From: Euwallacea fornicatus
Lineage: Eukaryota; Arthropoda; Insecta; Coleoptera; Curculionidae
Length of the DNA: 64,000 nt
Reading direction: 5' to 3'
Assembly (NCBI RefSeq): GCF_040115645.1
Contig: NC_089556.1
Span: 1,426,001 to 1,490,000 of the forward strand
A model generated the notes under the pieces. The model saw only the letters and a list, made by a program, of their open reading frames with translations. It made no database searches and had not been told where the DNA came from. The position numbers and the translations under genes were made by a program. Positions 36,043-48,400 of the stretch are shown piece after piece; the first letter of the stretch is position 1, and each line of letters starts with the position of its first letter.

Positions 36043-39000
36043 CCGAGTCTCTAGGTTTGCAACTCCAAAAACCATGTTATTTGCTCCTTAAATTTGCCTA
36101 TTCATGGCTGGTTTTGGGCAATTGTTGATCATCTTGTAGGTTTCTAGTTTTTTTACCACAACCTTTTTTAAAAAATAATTGTGTATATGAAAGTAAATAG
36201 ACTCCGCGCACCTTAAAGCGTTTGAAAATGGTGTTGGGATTTGTGTATGTAAGTATGCTATAAATGTCGATCCTTGCAATACATATAATAATATTGTAAG
36301 AATAGTTTTTGTGCAGAAAAGTGAAGGAATTGAGTTAGTTAAAGTAAATTCCCATAATTTCATCTATTGTTTTATTAATTTATTTGTTTTGTTTCCATTT
36401 TAATGTATACTTCATAGTGAATAATGATGTGTGCACCACACGGCTGTGATAGTTTTATTTTGACATATAATTTTATTAATTAATAAATTGTAAGTTTATT
36501 ACAAAATTATTTCTTTTATTTCATCTCGCTCATCTGTCGAGACCACAGATAAGACCGAATTGCCCTATTTCTTAAAACAATTATTACAAACGTTCGTAAT
36601 ACGTTACAAGACTGGTCCATTTACGTCAGCATGTTCTCCAGAAAAGGATCGCCTCGTCTAAAACATAAGGACGTAATATCGATAAGTTATGTTGTGATAT
36701 TTACGTGGACAGTGGGAGCCCATTTTAATGGATATAGTGCTTTTCAATAATTCCAATCGTGACGCTAACATTTCCATTACCCGTATATCTTCATACAGGC
36801 GTAATAAGGGCTAAAGACGATCTTAATCGCAAACAGTATCGGCTCTGAACCTTAACTCGAATTTCTTCCTTTGACCTCAAAACCTAAATAGTCTTTCTAC
36901 TATAATACGTTTTTCATACTTTACTGTTAAGCCTTACTGAAAGGATACCCCATAATTTCGACTTAAAATTTTATATCTGGGTTCGTGCTAATAAGCAGCA
37001 GAAAACAGAATTTCGGTCTCGGTGGGCAGTAATTAACTGGCAAAAGATAAACAGTATAATTAATTGAAATGACCCAGACTTAACAAGAAGTTCTTTGGAA
37101 ATTTATGTTCAGTAAATTTGGAGCTGTTAAAGGACAAATTTGAAATTGCATTAATTGACCTAAATATGTCAATGGTTTAAACAAACGTTCCGGTGTAATT
37201 AACCCGCCTCTGAAAGGGTTGTTTTTAAATTTATCAAACTTCGTCGTTTATTTACTTAGGACGTAAACATTGAAATAAATCGAAAGATAAAACATTCATA
37301 TCATTCTTTTTATAAACAGTTAATGTGGGAATCTTCCAACAGGAAAAAGCATTCAGGTGGAGGTTTTATGTACTATGTAGATATTCAAATTCAAATAAAT
37401 TCTTAATGGATTATGTGACGACATGCACGAAGGATTAGAGGATTACCTTATTACCAAGCAGTTCTTGATCATCACACGTACTAAACATAACTAATGGGTG
37501 TTCATGTAATAAATATATAATATTAACGTTTTATGAGGCGAATGCAACTTCTTGACCAACACATCACACACTTTTTTTCAATATATTTCCGATAAAATTC
37601 TTATAATTTAAGTTTTAGGTCAAAATTAAAATACCCCGTAATATCTCGATTATCTGTTAAAAGAAATTTACGTTTATTACTCAACATTTCGTCACTATTG
37701 CTTCTAAAGGAAAAAATATATGTATATTACTTGATAGATTTTATCAGGATTATTCATGCACCTGTTTCATTCTACCAGGATATATACTGAACGAGTTTCA
37801 ACATCATTAATTGATAATTCTTCGATATTTCTGTGCTCAAAACTTAAAACGTAATTCTTTAACTCCTCTCAACGCCCTCAAAACCACACGAAATCAGTCT
37901 TGAGAAAATACTTGTTAATAACGCATTCAGGCAGATGGTGCTGATGACCGGAGTTTTATTTCTAGCGAGCTATTCGATTCGGTCAGTTAAGCTGAAGGGC
38001 GGCAGATGTCGTTAACCCATTTGATCAACGACTGAAATTATCCTTCAGTGTTGCCAAGAAAATAGTTATTTTTCTTTGAGGATCGACCTGTTTTCTTCTT
38101 TCACCTAACGCAAAAATCGTTTTCCGAAAGACACTTTCTTCTTCAAATATAAAAAATTGTTTACGCATACCTATGGTTTTTGTCGAAAATTTGGATAAAA
38201 ATAATATTTCAAACATATCTCTCGTGTTTCTGAATATCGCATTCTTACATTTACTGATTTTAACCATGAATAAACGTTCAATATACCTATGGTTCCTGTT
38301 TAAACTTACAAGCCCCCAGAGCGAATTCTCTAAATATAAGAGTGACTCGACGAGCTCTACAGATATACCCAGTTTAGTTTCCGAGATACGGAACCCCTTT
38401 GACATTCATTTTAACTCGTAAATAGCAAAAGCCTCTCAAACTACATATTCAAAATTCTTACCGTTAAAGTAGGATATCGAATTCCGAGACCTATATATCA
38501 AATCATTTCGGGGATTTCTCTAGTAAAACTTCAAAATTACGATTAATTAATATATTTTGTCATATTATGGAATGCTTACATTTGTTCGTTACTTACGGTA
38601 ATGTGTATCTAAGGAAAATGACCAGTTATTGGTTATAAAGTTTTGACATCTTATTAAATACTGAACAAAATAAATCGAAAATGTGTAGCAAAAGATGTGA
38701 CACCCGAAACGGAAAAGAAACTATTTTTGAAATAAAAACTTACGTAACATTTTAAATTTATCTCATACTTCTCTGTGAAAAACCTCAATATTATAGATAC
38801 CTATATGAGATAGAAAGATCTCAGTACATCACTAAACACCGCAAAGTGTAGAGGGAATATAGGATCACTGGAGATGGAGGATAAATAGGACAAACCGGAA
38901 TTTAACAAGCAAAATGTGTTAAATCACATGAAAGCGTAAAAATAATATATACCTAAACTTTTTATAAAGCTGGAAAATCACAATACAGTATGAATCATTC

Positions 39001-39679
39001 ATGGAACGTATTATATTCACAAAGTAAAATCACATTACACGAAAAATCGAACAAAAAGCTGAAGTATTTGCTAAAAGAAAGTAAGCAAAGCTCTCTTCCA
39101 TTTTTGATGAATTAAATTCAAGAAATTATATTCTTTGTTGCTTTTCTGTGGTTTTGTATGTGTATGTTTCTCAATAATATGCCTCAATCATAATAAAACA
39201 TCAACAATTTGAGCTCCTTTTTAAAATACTGAAATGTCGTAGGGCTCCCATATTACCAGAATACAAATACCTACCTACATCGGTACAAAATCACATGCAT
39301 GTATATTCATCAAGGTAACTAAAGCAAGCAGTGTATAGTCTTCCAGGAAATTTCAAAAATGAGTTGGAATTGTAGTATAATCTATTATTAACTCTGTAAA
39401 CCCTTTGACGCATCAAAAGAGTAGCAGAGATTAATCCTAAACAATACTGAAACGGCTGAATTATTATATATTCTCCAGTGACTACCATTTTCAGTGGCTC
39501 TTCAAGTCGTATCAGCGGCATAATATTTTAAAATTCCTGGAGACATAAAATTCTCTATTGGTAACTGCCTTCTACCGTTTCAAAATCACTCAAATCTATT
39601 CGCAGATAAAGCGCCATAATAATAAATAGACCTAAATTGAAGCGTCCAAACCTCAAAGCCTAAATATCATCATAATAAA
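36043..39679. other. Intergenic stretch, nothing recognised
   Basis: Very AT-rich sequence between the RASL11-like gene and secernin. AATAAA at 36482-36487 could end the upstream transcript. The minus-strand frame at 38025-38405 (126 residues) has no family resemblance and overlaps an open frame on the other strand. Confidence 0.5.
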
Positions 39680-39737
39680 TTTAATCTCACTCACGCAAAT
39701 AAAATTATTAATTAAACGTCACTATCGAAGCCTGGTT

Positions 39738-41592
39738 TTAGCGGTAGAACTTGACTTCAGTTTCGACGCAATCTTTGAAGAGTTCATCAAATTCCGAAAG
39801 ATCTTCACCCACATGGGTAATCACGTCGTTTAATTCTTTCACGCAATTCGATTCCATTTCATGAAGTAAATTTTCCACTCCTTTGTATTCGGCCTTTTTG
39901 TAGAGGGTGTATAGAGTGTGCGAGCTCTGTGAAAGATTAAAATTTCAAGTATTTCAAAATAAAAAAAAATACTTTAATATACAGAGTTTTTCGAAATATT
40001 TTTAAATTAGAGTCCATTGTATGGTCTTCTGAGTATAAAAAAAGCATGGTAGTAAAACAAATAAAACGAAACGACAGTCCAACCAACATTTACCTCTTTG
40101 TCAGGACATATTGTATGTTTTGAAATCACAGCGTTCTTAGTAAAAATGAATGGCTTAAAAACAGATCTGGATGGGTCTGGTGTTGCAGTAAACCAGTGTA
40201 CATTAGGTATTGTGGATGACAGTATGGACACCTAAAAACAACTATTAAATAATAATAAAAACTATTTGCGAAAGAATTGGTACTTGACTTCCGGCAGTAG
40301 GAAAAGCTGCATCACAACCCCTACATATTCCTGAATTTTTATCCCTAAGCACTTTGAACATGTCTGTCTCTCTAAACTTGTTAGAGGCAGAATATTCTTG
40401 CAATAAATTACGACCGGCGTTATAGCGCGCATCTCCAGGTTTTTTTTCTCCAGAGAACACTAAGGAAAAATTAAATTCTTCCTGGAAATAATTAAAAAAA
40501 CATTAATAACATACATATTCTTTAATTGTAACAGCTTACTTTCCCATCCCATAAACCCTTTGATTTTGCATAACTTTCAAGCTCATTTGACTTACGGTCA
40601 ATTTTAGTGGTAATTGTAAGAAGATTTGAAATGTTCCTAAATCCGCCTAAAAAAAATGCCCTTATTTGTTGATTTTGTGTCTTAAAATAATGGGACCTTA
40701 AGCTTACATGTTATTTCTTCAGCAGCCCAATGTTTTCCACATGTTTCCAACACCCAAGCACAGGAATTATCAGCTATTAAATATGAGTTATGATAGGAGA
40801 AACCCTCATCTGTTTTAGAACATGGACCTCCTTGCCCGTGCTTTTCTAACAGGGCAGTTACAATTTCTAAGGCCTCATTTGCTGTTGAACTTCTTTCCAA
40901 ACCCAGTCTAAAATGAGGGAAAGCAATATTTTTAGATGGCAATAAAATTACACAAATGTTTAACATATTTGTGGTGATGCAACATTATACAGAGGATTAA
41001 GACTTGGGTTACCATAAACATACTTTTTGTGAATGCATGCAAAACTAAATTACTGCACTTTTAAGATATTTTTGCTGTTTTAATATACAAGTTTATTAGA
41101 AATTTATTCCCTTGAGTATTGTTTGAAAACTCCCTATTCCTATTGTGAAAACATTTACTGTGTTACTTGAAATGTTACACTTCCACTTACCTGACTAAAT
41201 CCATTCCCAATAACCTCTTTACTTTTGGATCACTATCCCCTTCATTATCATTAGTCCAAATTGCCTCATTTCCAATTACAACTCCACATTCATTAGCCCC
41301 CATTTCAGCACCCCACATCCAGTTTGGTTTGCTCAATATCACGGCTTTAGTTTTAGGTACAGAATCCACTTCTATGTAAGTACACTGAGAGAAATATTTT
41401 ATAAGAACATGCTTTAATTTAACTTTTAGTATTCTTCACCTTGGTTGTTGGTTCTGAAAATTCTGCAGCTGGGAGATATATAACTTCTTGAATCTCCCCT
41501 TGAGGTCTATCGGAGTTTTTTCCGAAAATCACCCCATGTTGAGTGAGGGGCGGTAAGACTACAAAAGTGTCACAGGACTGTGGAAACTCCAT
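39738..41592 (-). CDS. Secernin (peptidase C69 family), SCRN3-like
   Basis: The coding exons, in transcript order, are 41592-41440, 41384-41191, 40907-40708, 40646-40540, 40481-40284, 40231-40094 and 39926-39738. All junctions are GT-AG with consistent phase, giving 392 residues, close to the family's usual 400-425. The N-terminus, MEFPQSCDTFVVLPP, has Cys7 at the position of the conserved secernin nucleophile; GKNSDRP, CTYIEVD, WMWGAEMGANE, LLGMDLVRLGLER, WVLETCGKHWAAE and RDKNSGIC follow in order, as in vertebrate secernin-3. Secernins belong to the Ntn-hydrolase fold. Secernin-1 regulates exocytosis, and in SCRN3 the equivalent Cys region is processed to a glyoxylyl group, but the substrate is unknown. 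The protein has no evident signal peptide and is probably cytosolic. A likely polyadenylation signal, ATTAAA, lies at 39685-39680. It is head-to-head with citrate synthase. Confidence 0.95.
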
Positions 41593-42421
41593 CTGCAAGG
41601 AAAGAAACTTTTTGGGCCTGAAATTGCCAAGACCGAATTCTTCACTGTGCAGTCAAGCAATTAGTTAGTCTGTAGACGTAACAATAGAATCAGTGAAAGG
41701 AAATGAGTCATGCTAGGCAGAATGAGGGCACTTTTTCTTCCTGATAGTAATAATCATTAAATAGATACCTTTTGCAAATGGAGAATTGTCACAAGACTTA
41801 TAATATATCGGAGATTCTGAGTATTTTTCTCGCAATTGATTAAGGTTTTCAAGCTCAAAACCGGCAAATTTTAGGTATTAATTGTAAGGAAATAGTTATG
41901 AAATTATTGAATTATAGGTAATAATCACATCGATCAATAGATCATCTGTGCAGCTGTCAGTTGTCAGCACAAAAATTTGGCAGGCATCATCTGTTTAGCT
42001 CCAGTGTATGAATAGTACTGCGTTGCCAAATTATTGTTCGCCTCGTCCATACATTAAATCGTATAAGGGATTTGAAAAAAAACATTCATTAAAAAAGCTA
42101 GGAATAAGCGTTACTATATTGAACTGAATAAATAATTTACTTATTCGATGTCATACAGTACAAAAGAATGTTAAGTGCTAATTTCCTTATTATCCTAAAA
42201 CTGTAACGAATCGGTTAGAAGTGACAACGCTGCTAGTGTCACATGAAGGTAGTAGCATCTCATAATGACTTACATGACGTTTACAATTCTTTCATACACT
42301 TTGCTTCCTAGGCGCAGGTCCGCACTAGCTCGAGGTTTGAGTGGAGGTTCGCGAAACGGGGGCTCGTTTGTTGGCGGTATCGTGAGTGAGAAATTTTCTT
42401 GTATAACCTGATCCGGCTAAA
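41593..42421. promoter_or_regulatory. Shared upstream region of secernin and citrate synthase
   Basis: About 830 bp separate the two divergent start codons. A CpG-rich patch at 42300-42400 lies directly before the citrate synthase ATG and probably contains its transcription start. I see no TATA box at a convincing position for either gene. The middle is AT-rich and lacks repeats. Divergent transcription is seen from the gene arrangement; a truly shared promoter is inference. Confidence 0.5.
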
Positions 42422-45400
42422 ATGGCATTGTTTCGCATAACTACGGCCAGATTGCAAGAATCGCAGGTAAATTATATGTAAAAAAATTGTTTGTTTTCTT
42501 TTAAATTTATTGCACCGTCTTAAAAACCATTCTTGTGAGACCCTTTTGGGACGCCCTTAAGTTTACTGAAAAGTACACGTTTTGGAAGTTGAACTCACCG
42601 TACTTTAAGGTACTGCTCAGAATTTGTTTCCGATTTTAAGGCAATTTATGAGAATTTCAAGACGCGCAGTGTTACGTAAGACACTTGGGTGTCTGATCGT
42701 CTTTTTCGGGTCCTAAATTTTAGAGAAAATTTCACAATTATTCCTGCATTAACTCTATAGATTGGCGGTTTTTTAAAATGGTCCTTATAAGTATTCAAAT
42801 AAATTAATGAGGTTAGGTTCATTTTTATTTTATGATGATTCTCACCCTCTCCAGCTTCCCTATTTTTGGTCATGGTTCTGCTAATTAACTGGGTATCCTT
42901 GTAGTATAGCTACTTGGGGGTTACCAACTTTTCCTTCTCCTAATTGCTATGAAGAGTACTCCTAGGTCCAGCTCTGATTTTATACCTTCCCAGGTTATGC
43001 AGCTTGACATGTTTCATAACCTATTTATCTGCTGAATATAAGAAATTTAAATTATAATTAGATTAAGACCTTACCCCCTTAATAGCTACAGAAAAACTGC
43101 TATGCATACTCATCATCTTAGGTACCTTAGGCTCTCTCCCTGCTGACGCTTCACGATCATGCATACCTTTGTCCTTTCTTGAAAACTGCAACTGTTGACA
43201 AAAAACTCTTAAACCTCCCTGTTTTTATCTTACTTTGCAATTCATAGCAGTGGAGCATGCCAAATAATGATGTGTATTATGGAAATTTCACTATTTAAAT
43301 TTGACAATGGGTTGTGTGCATAAATACCAATATCTGCTAATTAATGCTTCAAACATCTACTTTTCATGTGAAGTTTTTAGTACATAAAGTAAGTAAATAT
43401 TTGAAACATCAGCAAATACCACTTTTACTTTCTACGTCTAGAACCCAGTGATTTCAATTTATAATACTCTGCTCACTATTGTCTGCTTGATTGAATGCAA
43501 GAGACGAGATGCATAAAAACTGCCTGCATTCTGAGGTGTAATTACTTAATTTTATTTGACAATAGGATTGATGGAGGGGCGATCATATAGGGCGCTTTTT
43601 TTAATTTAACATTTTCCGAACTTTGTTGCCTTCGTAGTTTTTAGAAAAGATTTTCTGTTGTGCACTTCAATAGCGTCATTCTTTTTCTTGTACATTGCTA
43701 GTTTTGCCGTAAAAAATCAAATAAATAATAGGAAGAAGTGGTTTTTTTTTTATTTCAAAATATCGAATAATATATAGGGCGCAGTAATTTTGTCCCTACA
43801 ACAAATCGAATATACCCATCCTATATGCCCCGCGTATTCCCGCTGACTTCATCCCTAGATCGAAGGGCGGAAGATTGAGTAGCGCCTCCAGAGCCGCCAC
43901 TTTCATTAGAGAGTACGAGTCTTTTTCAGAGTCCTAGTTATTCCTGCATATGTAAGGCTCGTAACCTTGTCCATTAGAAGCATGCGCGTGTCCCTTTTTC
44001 TAAACTGGGGCATACGTTAGTGCCACTACATAGTAAAATTGGAGCAAAACGCGTTCGTTGAAATCCGAAGTGCCATCAAAAGCCCTTTCATCCGTCCACT
44101 GTGTACAGTCGGCCTCTTTAATTTTAGCAGGGGCGTGTTTCCGGCATGCTGACAGAAAGATATCTAGCTAGTTCATGGCTTTGTGGTGCTTGGGTACCGC
44201 ACCAGAGACAGTTATTTCTGCAAGGGACTGTACAATAGCGACAACACATCTACACAATTGCTAAAATAAATGCACATTTAATGCTCGCATTAGTGGCAAT
44301 AGGCCATAGTGGTCAACCGAGATCTGTATTAACTCAGTTCTATTGTACGAACTTGTAATCGTTAACTCGGACATGCACGAAAAATTACGTGAACAATATC
44401 CAAAGATACTGAACCTTGTAAATGACCTCGTAATACGTACTTAGTAGGTCATCCGATGTTTGACCGAACACTACAGGGAACAAGGTCACGACCGGATACA
44501 ATCTGAGATAATACCAGTAACGCTACTCTCAGAGAAAAAATTTACAGTTGAACAAGCCTATGCGTATACAGTAATCTTGTAAGATCAAGGTATCATGAAA
44601 CGAACGGTAATGAAAAAGTTACGCCGGTCTAGGCGAAAGCTAAGCCTGCGCTTGTTGATAGAACACCATGAAGGTCAGAGCCTTGCATCTATTATCTCAG
44701 TAGTCTTTCCATTCATTCTATTGGTTACATATTAACCTGGTAGTAAAGTTACTCATGCCTATCTTTGAAAATTTATCACCTGCTAATAGATATTTGCACC
44801 ACTTAGCAGACATTAGAAGTCGAAATTTCCGTCTAGAATCTCGACTTGAATCTATTGTAGTTTTAAGGCTCAAGAGATTTATAAACAATTCGTATATTTA
44901 TATAATAACAATTGTTTTTACTTAACATATCTCTGTGTACAAGTGTGCGTCATCAGGTGTATGATAATTTATAAAAGGCTTAACATACCATCGTGGAGGT
45001 ATTTCAGAGGGCGACAGTACTCTGCAAAACGGCAAAAGGGGGACTGTTAAGGGTTCATTGTTGCACTGAATTACCGTGATGAACTAAATTCCAAAGATCT
45101 CTTTGATATTTTTACGCATTTAAAATATGAAAAAAAAACACTCATAATCGCTCGCCCATTTAGCATGTCACGGATCATCCATGTTCGGCTCCACAGCACT
45201 CATGTACACTATCACGTTGGTTTTATCAATTCAATCAATTGTTATGTATAAATTTTTATTTAATCACAATGTAATGTATGAGGTCATGACAGTAACGATG
45301 ATAAGTCCAATGCAAATAGTAAGTTGTCACGCCGAGATTCCCTGGGAACAAAGTCCGAGTTAAATATATTTAGTAACGTCTTTATCTTACGTGTGGGATT

Positions 45401-48400
45401 ATTTAATAATTGGAAAGGCACCGTGACATGTTTGATAGCTGGATTAAATTAGATAATTCAGGGGTATTAATGATGAACTGCCAACATGAGAGAGCTTACG
45501 CAATAGGCTGTTACATGATCGAAGGGAATTTTATTGTCAAAACCTCATGACGGGATTGACTACAATTTTGACCATGCTTGTTGTGAGTGTAATTTATTAT
45601 GACACAAGTAGCTGTGTCAAAGTTGAGAACCTGATCTACATACATCTGCTCTTTAAGGCCATGAGATTTTTGGTGGCTATCCACACACGGTCTAACACAC
45701 CATCACGAAGATGTTTCAGGGAGCGATAGCACTCTGGAAAATGATTAAAAAACAGCAATAAATCCTTTGCCAAAAACGTACCAGTTTCGATATACAGGGT
45801 GGCAAAATTTCACAGTTTTTTCATATTTTGGGTTTTTTCAAGTCTGCCTAGAGTTAATTTTTTTTTAATTCGAAACATCAAAAATCGAAAGAAAATTATT
45901 AAATTGGCCGGAACTCAGCCATAGCCACCGAAATTACAGACCAGAGTATGTAGACTGGATTTCTTCGATGGGTTTTTTTGTTAATTCTACGAAAATGGTG
46001 CAAGAGACCGAAAAGGCAAAAAAAAATCGAAGGAAGAATTTAAAGTGGTATCAGAATTCATACAGGGCGCTGCAAAAAAGATACCAAGCATAAAATAGTA
46101 CATTTCCCAAGAAACATACCACCCTATACAGGGTGTCCAAGCGAACATTGAATATAGGAGATTAACATGGGAAATTGATTTTTATTTTTTTGCGCCTGTA
46201 CGGATTATCCAATTGAAAAATTTTTATATGGAGGTCATAGTATGCAAGACCGGCTATCTTTCAGTATTTTTTTCAGTCTTCTAGTTACAGCCGTTTTGGC
46301 TCAAAACGCCTCCAAAATTCAAAAATTTGAATGTCCCGCGTAACCGTTTGGCGCCATGATTGGTCAGAATTAATGTCAAAACACAATGTCGCCAACAACG
46401 TAAGCGTAAACACCCCATTTCAAATTAATTTTCCCCTTTTGCTGATTTCTAACTTATTTAAGAATTAATTCAGGGAAAAATCAATGGAAAACCTGAGGAT
46501 AATTATTATGTGGTCTGCTTTGATGTCCCTACGGTAAATACGCAAGTTTCTTATTACCCCATAATGATAACACAAAGACATAACCTAACCTTTTATCTCA
46601 CTTACTAGACAGAATCTTCGCGGGCAATTTTAAATTTAATTCAAAACAAAACTTGCGTATTTACCGTAGGGACATCAAAGCAGACCACATAATAATTATC
46701 CTCAGGTTTTTCATTGATTTTTCCCTGAATTAATTCTTAAATAAGTTAGAAATCAGCAAAAGGGGAAAATTAATTTGAAATGGGGTGTTTACGCTTACGT
46801 TGTTGGCGACATTGTGTTTTGACATTAATTCTGACCAATCATGGCGCCAAACGGTTACGCGGGACATTCAAATTTTTGAATTTTGGAGGCGTTTTGAGCC
46901 AAAACGGCTGTAACTAGAAGACTGAAAAAAATACTGAAAGATAGCCGGTCTTGCATACTATGACCTCCATATAAAAATTTTTCAATTGGATAATCCGTAC
47001 AGGCGCAAAAAAATAAAAACCAATTTCCCATGTTAATCTCCTATATTCAATGTTCGCTTGGACACCCTGTATATGGCTACCGACGATTTTGACAATTCGT
47101 TGGAGTTAAAGAAAATGGGCATTCGAAATTGCTTATGAACTCAGGGCGGACGTGAGAAAGACACAAAATATGAGGAAAAATGTAAAGCTTTGCCATCCTG
47201 CATGTTGAAAATTGTGCATTTTTGACCATGGATCTATTAACATTTTCTATTATTTTGCGGAGCACTATCACTCCCTGAAATAACTCCATTATGACACGTT
47301 ACATCCTGCATAGAAGCCGTATTTTCATTACAACAACAGTCCAAGTGAACGATGGCGATAGTAAGTGACATAAAACCAAATTCAAAAATGTAGTTAAAAT
47401 GAAGCTTTATCGTCTTCATTCGGGGTAATACGAAAATACTTAGGTTAATCAATTGACGCACACCTACTCTTGATATTTTTAGTATGGTTTCGCAGGAGAT
47501 TCCAAAATGCAGTTACACAACCGCGGTTTGACGGCCAATAAGAAGTAATTTTATTTTTAAAATAAATAGTTTAAGTCGCGCATGTTTTCAGACTTGTATT
47601 TTAATCTGCCTGAAGATTAACGGTGGGGCTAATAAGCCCAATAATATCATGTTATGTTGAATACCTTGCGAGTGTTTTTTTTTTTATTTCAAAGGCGCAC
47701 ATGTCTCCTTACCACATAACCCGTGACAATAAGGACATCTTTTCCAGAAAATCGTTCCACAATTGTCCTGCGCGCTCAGGCAGCTCACAGATGCCTCAAC
47801 CGATCTCAAGGGAATCTTGGCGGCCAAGGTTCCGAAGGAGCAGGAGCGCATCAAGAATTTCAGGAAAACTCATGGATCTACCAAAGTTGGAGAAGTTACT
47901 GTTGATATGGTGAGATTTCGCACTTGAAACTAGAGAAAAATAGTTCCGTAATGTTTTTCCTATTTAAATCACGTGTCACACCTACGACGTGTCAAGTAGA
48001 CTTATTCTCTTGGAAAATTTCCAAAATGAGGAATTTCCTCGAGGTTTGGGCTTTTTAAAAAAATAGCTGACCTGCATGCGTATCCAGTTCGAATACATCT
48101 ACTTAGTCGCGTATTTTTAGTTCGACAAATACCTTTTAAGATTTTGAAGAACATCAAACATTTACACGTTTTGTGATAACATTGTTACATTTTCAAAATC
48201 AGGGAAATTCTGCACGTTTCTTCTCAGCATTCCTCGCAAGTAAATTAAGTAAACGTACTGATTAAGTGGAACTCGCTGCTACTTGATCAGGGAATGAGAT
48301 GCATAGTATGTATATGAGCTAGGTGGCTCTTAGAGCGTTTTGGGGCACATTTTCAACGTTATCTTTACCTCAAGCGTATTGCAGATGATAGATAATTATT

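Noticed and set aside
38025..38405. 126-residue minus-strand frame
   Set aside because: It has no recognisable family and overlaps an open frame on the other strand in AT-rich intergenic sequence; no splice or polyadenylation support.
46550..46648. CCTAACCT in the fold-back loop as insect telomere repeat
   Set aside because: Only about two units; too short to be telomeric.
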